Source: Actinobacillus genomosp. 1 (GTDB lineage: Bacteria > Pseudomonadota > Gammaproteobacteria > Enterobacterales > Pasteurellaceae). Taken from it: a stretch of 64,000 bases of DNA. Made by a program: the position numbers and the translations under genes. Below are positions 18,602-27,635 of the stretch, in pieces. The notes under the pieces were generated by a model, which worked only from the letters and a program-made list of their open reading frames with translations, was not told the origin of the DNA and did not search any database. Position 1 is the first letter of the stretch, and each line of letters opens with the position of its first letter. The stretch covers positions 1,436,501 to 1,500,500 of the forward strand of contig NZ_CP103834.1 in assembly GCF_029774175.1 (NCBI RefSeq), read 5' to 3'.

Positions 18602-19381
18602 TTAACCCATTCTGCCTCGAATGTAATCTTCGGTACGTTGGAATTTCGGTTTATCGAAAATTTGTTTGGTTTCACCAAATTCGACTAATTCGCCTAAATA
18701 CATATAAGCGGTGTAATCCGAGCAACGAGCCGCCTGCTGCATATTATGGGTCACAATCGCCACCGTATAATCGTGTTTCAACTCGCTGATCAATTCTTCG
18801 ATTTTCATGGTTGAAATCGGGTCGAGCGCCGAACAAGGTTCGTCTAACAATAACACTTCCGGTTTTACCGCAATACCGCGTGCAATACATAAACGCTGTT
18901 GCTGACCGCCGGATAAACTGTCGCCGCTTTGATTTAATTTATCTTTCACTTCGTTCCACAATGCGGCTTTGGTTAATGCCCATTCGACACGATCATTTAA
19001 TTCCGATTTCGGTAACTTTTCAAATAAACGGATACCAAACGCTACATTATCATAAATTGACATCGGGAACGGAGTCGGTTTTTGGAAAACCATACCGATT
19101 TTGGCTCGAATTAATGCAATATCAGTTTCGGTCGTTAATAAGTTTTCACCTTCAAACAGGATTTCCCCTTGCGCACTTTGGTTCGGATATTGTTCATACA
19201 TTCGGTTTAAGGTACGTAATAAAGTTGATTTACCGCAGCCGGAAGGGCCGATAAATGCGGTAACTTTATTTTTCGCAATGCGCAAATTGATATTTTTTAA
19301 GGCATGAAAATCACCGTAGAAAAAGTCTAAGTTATTGATGGCGATTTTAGTGTCTTGTAGTGAAATTAATTCGTTACTCAT
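18602..19381 (-). CDS. pstB: Phosphate ABC transporter ATP-binding protein PstB
   Basis: A 259-residue ATPase of the high-affinity phosphate importer. Walker [11 protein letters not shown] loop [10 protein letters not shown], signature [14 protein letters not shown], Walker [13 protein letters not shown] and H-loop VTHNM are all intact. The start at 19381 (MSNELISL) was chosen over a 31-codon extension that reads into the pstA end and is not part of the family; AGGAAA precedes it. It starts 8 bp after the pstA stop. Confidence 0.96.
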   Translation of the reverse strand: MSNELISLQDTKIAINNLDFFYGDFHALKNINLRIAKNKVTAFIGPSGCGKSTLLRTLNRMYEQYPNQSAQGEILFEGENLLTTETDIALIRAKIGMVFQKPTPFPMSIYDNVAFGIRLFEKLPKSELNDRVEWALTKAALWNEVKDKLNQSGDSLSGGQQQRLCIARGIAVKPEVLLLDEPCSALDPISTMKIEELISELKHDYTVAIVTHNMQQAARCSDYTAYMYLGELVEFGETKQIFDKPKFQRTEDYIRGRMG

Positions 19382-19389
19382 TGCATTTC

Positions 19390-20241
19390 CTATTGTTGTT
19401 TCGGTTTGAAAAAGATACGGGTGAGAATATTTATACATAACACAAACCCGGTAATTAATGTTGCGCCCGCCCAAGCAAGGCTATTCCAATCTTGGAACGG
19501 ACTTGCCGCATATTGATAAATGACCACCGGTAAGTTTGCCATCGGTGCGTTCATATCCAGCGAGCTGAATTGGTTTGAAAGTGCGGTAAACAATAACGGT
19601 GCGGTTTCCCCCGAAATACGCGCCACCGCCAATAACACCCCGGTAATAATCCCTGAGCGAGCCGCTTTATAACAAACCATCGTAATCATACGCCATTGCG
19701 GACAACCTAATGCCACAGCGGCTTCACGTAAGTTATTCGGAATCAGATTCAGCATACTGTCGGTAGTACGTACGACCACCGGAATCACTAAAATCGCGAG
19801 CGCAAAAGAACCCGCCCAACCTGAATAATGCTTCACATGCGAAACGTAAATCGCATAGATAAATAAACCGATAATAATCGACGGCGCCGAAAGTAAAATG
19901 TCGTTAAGGAAGCGGGTAACTTTTGCCAACTTACTGTAACGTCCGTATTCGGCTAAGTAAGTACCGGCTAAAATACCTACCGGCGTACCGATTAAAGTGG
20001 CGAAAACCAACATCATAAAGGAACCCATAATCGCATTACTTAAACCGCCCGTTTCATTCGGTGCCGGCGTCGGTAAGGTAAACAGGCTTAAAGAGAGTTC
20101 CGGAATCCCTTTATGAATTAGGGTAAATAAAATCCAACCTAGCCAAAACAGCCCGAACCCGACCGCAAAGAAAGAACCCGAGAGCATAACTTTGTTTACA
20201 CATTTACGGCGGTAAAAACGCCCGTTTTTATTACGATACAT
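19390..20241 (-). CDS. pstA: Phosphate ABC transporter permease PstA
   Basis: A 283-residue permease with about six transmembrane helices, one half of the phosphate channel. The EAA-like loop is seen in [28 protein letters not shown]. The start overlaps the pstC stop by one base. A signal-anchor first helix follows the basic N-terminus [11 protein letters not shown]. Confidence 0.95.
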   Translation of the reverse strand: MYRNKNGRFYRRKCVNKVMLSGSFFAVGFGLFWLGWILFTLIHKGIPELSLSLFTLPTPAPNETGGLSNAIMGSFMMLVFATLIGTPVGILAGTYLAEYGRYSKLAKVTRFLNDILLSAPSIIIGLFIYAIYVSHVKHYSGWAGSFALAILVIPVVVRTTDSMLNLIPNNLREAAVALGCPQWRMITMVCYKAARSGIITGVLLAVARISGETAPLLFTALSNQFSSLDMNAPMANLPVVIYQYAASPFQDWNSLAWAGATLITGFVLCINILTRIFFKPKQQ

Positions 20242-21194
20242 TATTTCTTTCCTTCTTTTTGGGTCATTCTTAAAATCATTAAGCGAGAAATACTGAGTAC
20301 GACCGTAGTAATTAAGAATAAGATTAAACCTAATTCCATCAACGCCGATTTTTGTAATCCGGTCGCCTCATTAAATTCATTCGCAATTGATGAAGCGATT
20401 GAAGCGGACGGCGAGAAGAGCGATTCAGGTAAGTTAAATGCGTTACCGATTACGAAAGTGACCGCCATCGTTTCACCCAATGCGCGTCCGAGTCCTAACA
20501 TCATACTGCCGACTACACCGGCTTTGGTATAAGGTAATACGATTTTCCAAACTACTTCCCAAGTGGTTGAACCTAAGCCGTAAGCACTTTCTTTCAACAT
20601 CGGCGGTACCACTCCGAATACTTCTCGCATCATCGAGGCGATATAAGGAATAATCATAATCGCCAACACCAACCCGGCGGTAAATAAACCGATACCGAAA
20701 GGTGCGCCGGAAAATAACACGCCGATAAGCGGTAGGTCGCCAAGTACCTCAATTAAAGTCGGTTGAATATATTCTTGGAACAGCGGTACGAAAACAAATA
20801 AACCCCACATACCGTAGATAATCGAAGGAATCGCAGCCAACATTTCTACCGCTACGCCAATCGGACGTTTCAACCATTCCGGTGCAAGTTCCGTTAAAAA
20901 AACCGCAATTCCGAAAGAAATCGGTACGGCAATCAATAACGCGATTAACGCAGAAATCAAAGTACCGATAACCGGTACCATTGCACCGAAATTCTCATTA
21001 ATCGGATCCCAATCGTTGGTCCATAAGAAACTTAGACCAAAGCGTGTTAATGAATCCCAGCTGCCAATAACTAATGAAATCAAAATGGCCGCCAACATCG
21101 CAAAGACAAGCCAAGCAAAAAATTGTGTCGTATGCTTAAATAACCCTTCCGCTAAAGGATGATTTAAACAGCTCGGTTTATGAATATTCGACAT
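20241..21194 (-). CDS. pstC: Phosphate ABC transporter permease PstC
   Basis: A 317-residue permease subunit pairing with PstA. The coupling loop [19 protein letters not shown] and six hydrophobic helices are visible. The start at 21194 (MSNIHKP) was preferred because the ATG four codons upstream overlaps the GGAG ribosome binding site itself. A strong Pho box promoter lies directly upstream (21225-21258). Confidence 0.94.
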   Translation of the reverse strand: MSNIHKPSCLNHPLAEGLFKHTTQFFAWLVFAMLAAILISLVIGSWDSLTRFGLSFLWTNDWDPINENFGAMVPVIGTLISALIALLIAVPISFGIAVFLTELAPEWLKRPIGVAVEMLAAIPSIIYGMWGLFVFVPLFQEYIQPTLIEVLGDLPLIGVLFSGAPFGIGLFTAGLVLAIMIIPYIASMMREVFGVVPPMLKESAYGLGSTTWEVVWKIVLPYTKAGVVGSMMLGLGRALGETMAVTFVIGNAFNLPESLFSPSASIASSIANEFNEATGLQKSALMELGLILFLITTVVLSISRLMILRMTQKEGKK

Positions 21195-21224
21195 AAAAAA
21201 CTCCAATGTTTTATCTTGGTGCTT

Positions 21225-21258
21225 ATTTTAAAAAAAGAATATGACAGTTTTATGACAT
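21225..21258 (-). promoter_or_regulatory. Pho box and promoter in front of pstC
   Basis: On the minus strand, ATGTCATAAAACTGTCAT (21258-21241) matches 16 of 18 positions of the Pho box consensus; a further GTGACG half-site lies upstream. The -10 TAAAAT (21230-21225) follows after 10 bp, the standard spacing of a PhoB-activated promoter. It gives pstCAB a promoter of its own. Confidence 0.8.
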
Positions 21259-21277
21259 TGCCGTCACACAAAAACAA

Positions 21278-21327
21278 AAGCGGCTGAATTTAAAGTTTAC
21301 AAAAAACACTTCAAATTCAACCGCTTA
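21278..21327. terminator. Uptake-signal hairpin between pstS and pstC
   Basis: AAGCGGCTGAATTT and AAATTCAACCGCTT are near-perfect inverted copies with a short loop, located just after the pstS stop. It probably terminates part of the pstS transcript, keeping the binding protein in excess over the permease. Confidence 0.7.
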
Positions 21328-21342
21328 TTTCTTATTTAACGA

Positions 21343-22386
21343 TTAGCGAACCGCTTTACCGTCTTTATCTTTTACTTCGTTTTGCCATTTTTGTTTGATT
21401 TTAGCAACTACTTCATCCGGTAACGGCACATAATCTAACTCTGACGCCGCATTTTTACCTTTTTCAAATGCCCAATCGAAGAAATCAAACACCGCTTTGG
21501 TTGCGGTCGGATTATCCGCTTGTTGATGGACAAGAATGAAACTTGCCGCCGTAACAGGCCACGAGTTATCGCCGCCTTCATTGGTTAGCACAATGCCCAT
21601 ACCTTTCGCTTTATCCCACTGTGCGTTTGCAGCCGCCGCCATAAAACTTTCGCGTGACGGTTGTACAAATTTACCCGCTTGGTTTTGTAACGAAGCCCAA
21701 GCTAAGTTATTTTGTTTCGCATAAGCATATTCGACATAACCGATAGAATATTTAAGTTGTTTCACATAAGCGGCTACACCTTCATTACCTTTACCGCCTT
21801 GACCGGTAGGCCATTTAACCGATTTACCTTCACCGACTTTTTCTTTCCATTCCGGCGACACTTTTGATAAATAGTTAGTCCAACCGAATGTTGTACCCGA
21901 ACCGTCCGAACGACGTACTACAACAATACTTTTATCCGGTAAATTTAATGAACCGTTCAACGCTTTAATCGCAGGGTCATTCCATTTGGTAATTTTACCG
22001 AGGAAAATATCCGCTAATACCGCACCGGATAATTTTAATTCACCCGCTTTAAATTCCGGTAAATTTACCACCGGTACCGTACCGCCGATAATTGCCGGGA
22101 ATTGTAACAATTTATGTTGATCCAATAATTCCGCTTTCATCGGGTCGTCCGATGCACCGAAATCAATGGTTTTTGCAATAATTTGTTGCTGACCGCCACC
22201 GGAACCGATAGATTGATAATTAACTTTATTGCCTGTTTCTTTCTCATAAAGTGAAGCCCATTTCGCATAAATAGGATATGGGAATGAAGCACCTGCACCG
22301 GTAATCGTATCAGCATAACTTGATGCCATTACGCCTAATGAAAGCCCGATCAGAACGAATTTTTTAGCTGCTTTTACCAATAACAT
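21343..22386 (-). CDS. pstS: Periplasmic phosphate-binding protein PstS
   Basis: A 347-residue periplasmic binding protein that delivers phosphate to PstCA. A signal peptide ends at about Ala25 (SSYA before DTITGAG). GAGASFPYPIYAKW and the RRSDGSGTTFGWTNYL phosphate-binding loop are diagnostic. The start follows GAGGAGAA at good distance. A Pho box promoter lies 77 bp upstream, and an uptake-signal terminator separates it from pstC. Confidence 0.97.
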   Translation of the reverse strand: MLLVKAAKKFVLIGLSLGVMASSYADTITGAGASFPYPIYAKWASLYEKETGNKVNYQSIGSGGGQQQIIAKTIDFGASDDPMKAELLDQHKLLQFPAIIGGTVPVVNLPEFKAGELKLSGAVLADIFLGKITKWNDPAIKALNGSLNLPDKSIVVVRRSDGSGTTFGWTNYLSKVSPEWKEKVGEGKSVKWPTGQGGKGNEGVAAYVKQLKYSIGYVEYAYAKQNNLAWASLQNQAGKFVQPSRESFMAAAANAQWDKAKGMGIVLTNEGGDNSWPVTAASFILVHQQADNPTATKAVFDFFDWAFEKGKNAASELDYVPLPDEVVAKIKQKWQNEVKDKDGKAVR

Positions 22387-22446
22387 ATTGTTCTCCTCAT
22401 TGATGTTTGAACTAGCTGTTTGGAATAGATTATTTGGTTTACGCGC

Positions 22447-22480
22447 ATTCTAAAAAAACAATATGACGATTTGATGACAA
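22447..22480 (-). promoter_or_regulatory. Pho box and promoter of pstS
   Basis: TTGTCATCAAATCGTCAT on the minus strand (22480-22463) matches 13 of 18 consensus positions, with both TGTCAT/CGTCAT half-sites in register. A -10 TAGAAT (22452-22447) lies 10 bp downstream, the canonical distance. Confidence 0.78.
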
Positions 22481-22516
22481 TTCAAAAATAAATAAAACCG
22501 GCGATTTGTAAAAAAT

Positions 22517-22903
22517 TTAGCGTTTTAGACCGCTTAATATCGAGCATTCCGGACTATCGTTACCGCAACAAGACTTACTCCAACTTTTTAATAGCGTCAG
22601 CATTTGTTGCAAATCGGCAATTTTCTGCTGAAGTTCTTCGATATGTTGCTCGGTAAGTCGTTTTACTTCTCGGCTAGTACGATGCGGATCATCATTTAGT
22701 TTTAATAATTCGCTAATCTGCACTAAAGAAAATCCGACCTTACGTGCATTACTGATAAAGTGTAAACGTTCTAAATCCGCCGCCGAATAAATTCGATAGC
22801 CGCTACTTGAACGAGTTGCTTGCGGCAATAAACCGGCTTTTTCATAATCCCGAATTTGTTTTGCCGATAATTCGGTATGTTTGGCTGCTTGACTAATATT
22901 CAT
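22517..22903 (-). CDS. cueR: MerR-family copper-responsive regulator (CueR type)
   Basis: A 128-residue activator that twists the long-spacer promoter of copper genes when Cu(I) binds. The N-terminal helix-turn-helix is MNISQAAKHTELSAKQIRDYEKAGLLP; a coiled-coil dimer helix follows; the C-terminal SCCGNDSPEC puts two cysteines eight residues apart, as in the CueR metal loop. The start at 22903 follows GAGGTAAC; the longer open frame would run through the operator. It is divergent from the DUF411-copZ-copA genes, whose promoter it should control. Confidence 0.88.
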   Translation of the reverse strand: MNISQAAKHTELSAKQIRDYEKAGLLPQATRSSSGYRIYSAADLERLHFISNARKVGFSLVQISELLKLNDDPHRTSREVKRLTEQHIEELQQKIADLQQMLTLLKSWSKSCCGNDSPECSILSGLKR

Positions 22904-22914
22904 TCTGTTACCTC

Positions 22915-22945
22915 TTGACCTTAACCTAGGGTTAAGGATTAGCAT
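22915..22945 (+). promoter_or_regulatory. MerR-type promoter and operator of the copper genes
   Basis: TTGACC (22915-22920) and TAGCAT (22940-22945) are separated by 19 bp, the overlong spacer typical of MerR/CueR promoters. Within it lies the palindrome CCTTAACC/GGTTAAGG (22919-22926 with 22930-22937). It reads toward the DUF411 gene. Confidence 0.82.
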
Positions 22946-22988
22946 ATAAAGAAATTCAGTATTCGTCATTCTTTTTTATGAGGTAACT

Positions 22989-23441
22989 ATGAAATTTCGT
23001 CTGTTAAAAACCGTTTCGCTTTGTGCAATGTTTGCGACTTCTTCTTTTGCTTATGCAGTCAATAATATTGAAGTATGGAAAAGTCCGACTTGTGGTTGCT
23101 GTAACTTTTGGATTGATCATTTAAAACAGCACGGTTTTAACGTCACCGCAAATGATACTGGTAATCAACATGTACATAGCAAATTGCAATTACAGCCGAA
23201 ATTACAAGCCTGTCATAGTGCAATGGTGGACGGTTATCTCATTGAAGGTCACGTGCCGGCACAGGATATTGAACGTTTACTCAAAGAAAAACCGGCTGAT
23301 GCGGTAGGTTTAATCGTACCGGAAATGCCGCTTGGTTCGCCGGGTATGGATCAGCCGAAACATATGGGGCATAAAGATAAATATGATGTGCTGTTACTTA
23401 AAAAAGACGGCACAACCACCATTTTCAATTCATACAACTAA
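22989..23441 (+). CDS. Exported DUF411 metal-binding protein
   Basis: A 150-residue protein with a signal peptide ending near Ala23 (SSFAYA). The mature part has the thiol cluster CGCC (residues 35-38), a conserved Cys-His pair in LQACHSAMV, EGHVP, and a Met/His-rich C-terminal segment (GMDQPKHMGHKDKYD). This is the DUF411 family, often found beside copper or silver resistance genes and presumed to bind Cu(I) in the periplasm. It is the first gene behind the CueR promoter and starts 18 bp before copZ. The exact role is not established. Confidence 0.82.
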   Translation: MKFRLLKTVSLCAMFATSSFAYAVNNIEVWKSPTCGCCNFWIDHLKQHGFNVTANDTGNQHVHSKLQLQPKLQACHSAMVDGYLIEGHVPAQDIERLLKEKPADAVGLIVPEMPLGSPGMDQPKHMGHKDKYDVLLLKKDGTTTIFNSYN

Positions 23442-23458
23442 TCATTAGGAGAAACAAA

Positions 23459-23659
23459 ATGTCAATTACACTCAAACTTGACGGCTTACATTGCGGTAAC
23501 TGCGTAAAAAGCGTTGAAAAAGCCTTAAATGCTGTAGAAGGCGTGACTAAAGCGACCGTAACTTTAGATCCGCAACAAGCGATTGTAGAAGGATCCGCTA
23601 ACGCAGACGTACTGATTGCCGCCGTTGATGATATTGGTTTTGAAGCGGAAGTTATTTAA
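23459..23659 (+). CDS. copZ: Copper chaperone CopZ (HMA domain)
   Basis: A 66-residue single heavy-metal-associated domain with the Cu(I)-binding motif GLHCGNC (Cys12, Cys15). Such proteins carry Cu(I) in the cytoplasm to the exporting ATPase. GGAGAA precedes the ATG. It lies between the DUF411 gene and copA, with a hairpin in the 105-bp gap to copA. Confidence 0.93.
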   Translation: MSITLKLDGLHCGNCVKSVEKALNAVEGVTKATVTLDPQQAIVEGSANADVLIAAVDDIGFEAEVI

Positions 23660-23689
23660 TCCTGATCATTATTGGTATTCAAAGAAAAT

Positions 23690-23710
23690 CCCCTCTTTAC
23701 TAAAGAGGGG
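23690..23710. other. Stable hairpin between copZ and copA
   Basis: CCCCTCTTT (23690-23698) and AAAGAGGGG (23702-23710) form a perfect 9-bp stem with a 3-nt loop. It is followed by seven A on the plus strand, not T, so it is a poor terminator in the direction of transcription; it may instead shield the 3' end of the copZ message. Confidence 0.6.
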
Positions 23711-23764
23711 AAAAAAATATAAAGACCACTATTTCCGTGGTTAAACTTACCGGAAAGAAACGAT

Positions 23765-25915
23765 ATGGCTAAAGAACAGCAACTTTTAATTGACGGTATG
23801 CACTGTGCCGCTTGCGTGCGTCGGGTTGAAAAAATCTTGATGAAAGTGGAAGGGGTAACTTTTGCTTCGGTCAATCTTGCCGATCAAACCGCATTTGTAC
23901 AGGGCGAAGCGGATCCTCAGGCAATGGTGCAAGCGGTCGAAAAAATCGGTTTCGGTGCGGAGATTTTAGAAAGCGAACAAGAACGCCGAGCCAAACAACA
24001 AGCCCAAACCCAGCGCACTTTAAGCCATAAAAAATGGCAATTTATTATGGCGTTAATTGTCGGTTTCGGCTTAGTCGTATTGGGACTGGTTATCGGTATG
24101 ATCCCAAACTCAACTAATTTAATATATTGGTTTATCGCCGCAGCCGTCAGTTTATTTACTATGTATTTTGCCGGTAAAGATTTCTTTGTCGGTGCATGGG
24201 TCAGCCTTAAAAATAAAGCCTCCACTATGGACACCTTAGTCGCACTCAGTACCGGTGTCGCTTGGCTCTACTCCTTCTGGCTAACGCTTTTTCCCCAACC
24301 GCAGGCACACGTTTACTATGAAGCCAGCGTGATGATTATCGGCTTTATCAATCTCGGTAAATTTCTTGAACTAAAAGCGAAACAACGTTCCTCACTTGCC
24401 TTAGAAAAATTACTTGATCTCGCTCCGCAACAAGCGGTCGTTTTTGATCAAAATAATGCGACTCAAACGATTCCGGTCAAAGGCATCAAGCCGGAAATGC
24501 GTGTGCAGGCACTCACCGGCGACCGCCTTGCGGTGGACGGCAGATTGGAAAGCGGTTCAATTTGGGTGGATGAATCAATGCTGACCGGTGAAGCGTTACC
24601 GATTGAGAAAAAAATCGGCGACAAAGTACGTGCCGGAACTTTGATTCAAGACGGAGCAGGCATCTATATTGCCGAACAAGTCGGCAGCCAAACTGCCCTT
24701 GCTCGTGTAATTAACGCTGTACGTCACGCGCAATCAAGTAAGCCACCGATCGCACAATTTGTCGATAAAGTTGCCGCTGTTTTTGTACCGGTTGTGGCTT
24801 CGATTGCGTTGATAAGCGGTCTGATTTGGTTATTTTTAGGCAAAGAATTTTCATTCGCACTCTCGATCTTTACCACCGTGTTAATTATCGCTTGCCCTTG
24901 TGCGCTCGGTTTAGCGATTCCGCTTTCCACCATTGCCGGCGTGGCTCGTGCCGCCGAATTCGGCGTGTTAGTACGTAATATCGAAGCCCTGCAAGCCGGT
25001 TCGGAAATCGATACGTTGGTGTTCGATAAAACCGGCACACTCACTACCGGCGAAATGACAGTTTCGGATATTCAGACCTTTAACGGCTTCGAGAAAGATT
25101 ATGTGTTACAACTGGCAAAAAGTTTAGAAGTCCACGCTTCGCATCCGATTGCCAAAGCAATTGTAAAATTTGCCGAAAATCAGACCGCTTGTGAAGTCAC
25201 AAACGTACAAGTGGTTAAAGGTGCGGGAATTATCGCTAACTTAGGCGAAGATCAAATCAAGGTCGGTAATGCGAAGTTTGTCAATTTTTCCGGAAATTTA
25301 ACCGCTTCTCGAGCCACACAAATTTTTGTAGCAATAAATGATCAATTAGCCGGTATTTTATCGGTGGAAGATCAATTACGTGACGAATCCAAAGCAATGA
25401 TCGAAAAATTTAAAGCGGAAGGTTATCAATGCTTAATGCTAACCGGTGACCGCCAAGCCACCGCTGAATATTTCGCACAACAGCTCGGTTTAGATGGTGT
25501 AATTGCCGAAGTATTACCGGAACAAAAAGCGGATAAAATTCGTGAGTTGCAAAAACAAGGCAAAAAAGTGGCGATGATTGGTGACGGAATTAATGATGCG
25601 CCGGCTCTCGCTCAAGCAAATGTGGGCATTGCGATGCACAATGGCTCGGATATTGCGGTCGAAACCGCCGATCTCTCATTGATGCAACACGGCTTGGCAC
25701 CGGTACTACAAATCCTACCGTTTGCTAAACGGGTATTACGCAATATGAAGCAAAGTTTGCTCGGGGCATTTATGTATAACGTGATTGCCATTCCGATTGC
25801 CGCCGGTGTACTTTACCCTTTTACCGGCTGGCTACTCAACCCGATGATCGCCGCAGTTGCAATGACAATGTCTTCCATCACCGTAGTGCTGAACAGTCAG
25901 AGATTGTTGAAATAG
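23765..25915 (+). CDS. copA: Copper-exporting P1B-type ATPase CopA
   Basis: A 716-residue inner-membrane ATPase that pumps Cu(I) out of the cytoplasm. One N-terminal HMA domain has GMHCAAC (Cys14, Cys17). The transmembrane metal site is CPC (residues 377-379); the phosphorylated Asp421 is in DKTGT; TGE, the SHP motif and GDGINDAPAL are present. Eight transmembrane helices are expected for the subfamily. Only one HMA domain is present, against two in E. coli CopA. It is the last gene of the copper unit, followed by a run of hairpins. Confidence 0.96.
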   Translation: MAKEQQLLIDGMHCAACVRRVEKILMKVEGVTFASVNLADQTAFVQGEADPQAMVQAVEKIGFGAEILESEQERRAKQQAQTQRTLSHKKWQFIMALIVGFGLVVLGLVIGMIPNSTNLIYWFIAAAVSLFTMYFAGKDFFVGAWVSLKNKASTMDTLVALSTGVAWLYSFWLTLFPQPQAHVYYEASVMIIGFINLGKFLELKAKQRSSLALEKLLDLAPQQAVVFDQNNATQTIPVKGIKPEMRVQALTGDRLAVDGRLESGSIWVDESMLTGEALPIEKKIGDKVRAGTLIQDGAGIYIAEQVGSQTALARVINAVRHAQSSKPPIAQFVDKVAAVFVPVVASIALISGLIWLFLGKEFSFALSIFTTVLIIACPCALGLAIPLSTIAGVARAAEFGVLVRNIEALQAGSEIDTLVFDKTGTLTTGEMTVSDIQTFNGFEKDYVLQLAKSLEVHASHPIAKAIVKFAENQTACEVTNVQVVKGAGIIANLGEDQIKVGNAKFVNFSGNLTASRATQIFVAINDQLAGILSVEDQLRDESKAMIEKFKAEGYQCLMLTGDRQATAEYFAQQLGLDGVIAEVLPEQKADKIRELQKQGKKVAMIGDGINDAPALAQANVGIAMHNGSDIAVETADLSLMQHGLAPVLQILPFAKRVLRNMKQSLLGAFMYNVIAIPIAAGVLYPFTGWLLNPMIAAVAMTMSSITVVLNSQRLLK

Positions 25916-25953
25916 CTAGTTTCCCTCACGCACGAAGCCGTACGTGGTTACAA

Positions 25954-26059
25954 TCAGCCTTCGGCTGAGTGAGCCACTCTGTGGCTCTATATTTTCTCTA
26001 ACTTCCAGCCCTAGCAGGGCTGAATTATGCTTAACCTAGTACGGCTCTGCCGTGCTAGG
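25954..26059. repeat. Cluster of four short hairpins with 3-nt loops
   Basis: Four palindromes follow one another: TCAGCC/GGCTGA (25954-25968), GAGCCAC/GTGGCTC (25971-25987), CAGCCCT/AGGGCTG (26006-26022) and an 11-bp CCTAGTACGGC/GCCGTGCTAGG stem with one mismatch (26035-26059). All have 3-nt loops and are GC-rich against the background. They lie between the convergent ends of copA and the SDR gene and may act as transcription barrier or be REP-like repeats. Confidence 0.7.
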
Positions 26060-26062
26060 CTT

Positions 26063-26095
26063 TTCAGTGTAATCCGTCTATTCCGTGGTTTTATT
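26063..26095. repeat. Partial copy of a dispersed 33-bp repeat
   Basis: This segment (TTCAGTGTAATC, six variable bases, then TTCCGTGGTTTTATT) matches 32365-32397 at 29 of 33 positions. Here only the right arm of the inverted repeat seen at 32331-32392 is present. Confidence 0.65.
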
Positions 26096-26110
26096 GGTTT
26101 TATTTCTTTT

Positions 26111-26932
26111 CTAGCCACCGGATTTACGGCACACAAAATCAAACCATGTAGTCGGTAAAATGCGCCTTAGCCACCAGAACAGTTTTGTTGGAAATGTAAC
26201 TTGATAACGGGCTTTCGGTTTGTTATCGGTTAAAGCTCTTAAGCAGGCTTCCGCCACCGCAGATGCCGGTTTGGCAAACGGATTATCATTCTTTTTAGTT
26301 GCCAAACGCTGATATTGTTTTTGGTTAAATGCCGTTTTAGCGGTATTTTCCACATCAATATATTTGTTGAGTTTATCCAAAGAATTTGAGCGAAAATCGC
26401 TTAAAATCGGGCCCGGCTCAATCAAACTAACATAAATATTCGAGCCGTATAATTCGTGACGTAACGTATCCGCCATTCCCTCTACCGCAAATTTAGAGGC
26501 ATTATAAGCACCTCGAAAGTGCATTGCGGCAAATCCTAAAATACTGCTGGTCAGTAAAATACGTCCGTGATTCTGAGCGCGGAAAATTTTAAGTGCATGA
26601 TTCATCACTTCCCACACACCAAACACATTGATTTCAAATAACTCACGTAACGCTTCACGCGGCAAATCTTCCACACAACCCGGTTGCCCCTGCCCCGCAT
26701 TGCAAAATACCGCATCTAATCCACCGCTTGCTTTTATATAGTCAAACGCCTGTGCAATTTGTGCCGAATCTTGCACGTCAAGCTGAATACATTCAAAGCC
26801 TTCCGCTTGCAAGCGGTCAATATCCGCCTGTTTTCTGCAACTGGCAATCACTCGCCAGCCGTTATCTTTCAATAATTTAGCGGTGGCATAACCGATACCG
26901 GAAGAACAGCCGGTGATTAGAATCGTTTTCAT
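26111..26932 (-). CDS. Short-chain dehydrogenase/reductase family protein
   Basis: A 273-residue cytoplasmic oxidoreductase. The N-terminal TGCSSGIGYAT is the Rossmann NAD(P) loop, FCNAGQG corresponds to NNAG, and the catalytic Ser-Tyr-Lys set is in LLTSSIL and YNASKFAVEG. The start at 26932 follows AGGAAAG; an 8-codon extension overlaps toward the upstream gene. It is probably co-transcribed with the nitroreductase gene 26 bp upstream. Substrate is unknown; the similarity is to the broad YbbO-like oxidoreductase group. Confidence 0.85.
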   Translation of the reverse strand: MKTILITGCSSGIGYATAKLLKDNGWRVIASCRKQADIDRLQAEGFECIQLDVQDSAQIAQAFDYIKASGGLDAVFCNAGQGQPGCVEDLPREALRELFEINVFGVWEVMNHALKIFRAQNHGRILLTSSILGFAAMHFRGAYNASKFAVEGMADTLRHELYGSNIYVSLIEPGPILSDFRSNSLDKLNKYIDVENTAKTAFNQKQYQRLATKKNDNPFAKPASAVAEACLRALTDNKPKARYQVTFPTKLFWWLRRILPTTWFDFVCRKSGG

Positions 26933-26958
26933 ACTTTCCTCAATACGGTTCGCCACTA

Positions 26959-27522
26959 TTAACGAATCACACTTACAAAACCTTCGGTAACTTCCGCTTC
27001 TCGAGCTAGAGAAATACCATCATCTTCTTTCGGTGATCCGACTAATAATAAGCCGATCACTTTATCACCGGCACGGCAACCGAACGTTTCACGTAATAAT
27101 GAACCTTCCACCCATTTTTTGCTGATCCAAACCGTTTCAAACCCTTGTGCATTAGCGGCTAACTGCATCGCATAAGTTGCACAACCTGCACTAACAATCT
27201 GTTCCCATGCCGGTACTTTCGGTGATTTGTGATCAATTTTTGCCACAATGCCGATCACCATCGGCGCTTGGCCGGAAAGTTTATCCGCCTTGGCTGCATT
27301 TTTTTCATCCATATTAAATTCCACTGCGGCAGCAGCTAAACATTCTCGCAATTTCGGCATTCCGCTTTTTTCGATCACCACAAAATGATAAGGCTTCATT
27401 TTGCCGTGATCCGGCGCACGCAATGCCGCTTTAATCATATTTTCAACTTGCTCCGCAGAGGGTGCAATTTCACCAAATTTTTTATTTGAACGACGGTGTT
27501 GTAATAAATCTAAAATATCCAT
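26959..27522 (-). CDS. YdjA-like nitroreductase family protein
   Basis: A 187-residue FMN-dependent oxidoreductase of the short YdjA type. RRSNKKFGEIAPS and ALRAPDHGKMKPYHFVVIE are the FMN-binding motifs, and FGCRAGDKVIGLLLVGSP closes the fold. The start MDILDLLQHRR was preferred because it aligns with the YdjA N-terminus; an ATG four codons earlier is possible and neither has a strong ribosome binding site. Second nitroreductase in the window and unlike the one at 170-808 apart from the fold. Confidence 0.85.
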   Translation of the reverse strand: MDILDLLQHRRSNKKFGEIAPSAEQVENMIKAALRAPDHGKMKPYHFVVIEKSGMPKLRECLAAAAVEFNMDEKNAAKADKLSGQAPMVIGIVAKIDHKSPKVPAWEQIVSAGCATYAMQLAANAQGFETVWISKKWVEGSLLRETFGCRAGDKVIGLLLVGSPKEDDGISLAREAEVTEGFVSVIR

Positions 27523-27635
27523 AGTCAGTAACATTTTCGTGTAAAAATTAGCATAAGAATAACATATTTTGTTAATTCCAAGTCTTTTTTATGGTAGTTT
27601 ATTGCGCAAATTTCTTACGTTTAATTAGGATAATT

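Noticed and set aside
19580..19588. A single Hin-type uptake signal core AAGTGCGGT inside pstA
   Set aside because: One isolated match against many Apl-type signals is expected by chance and does not change the taxonomic inference.
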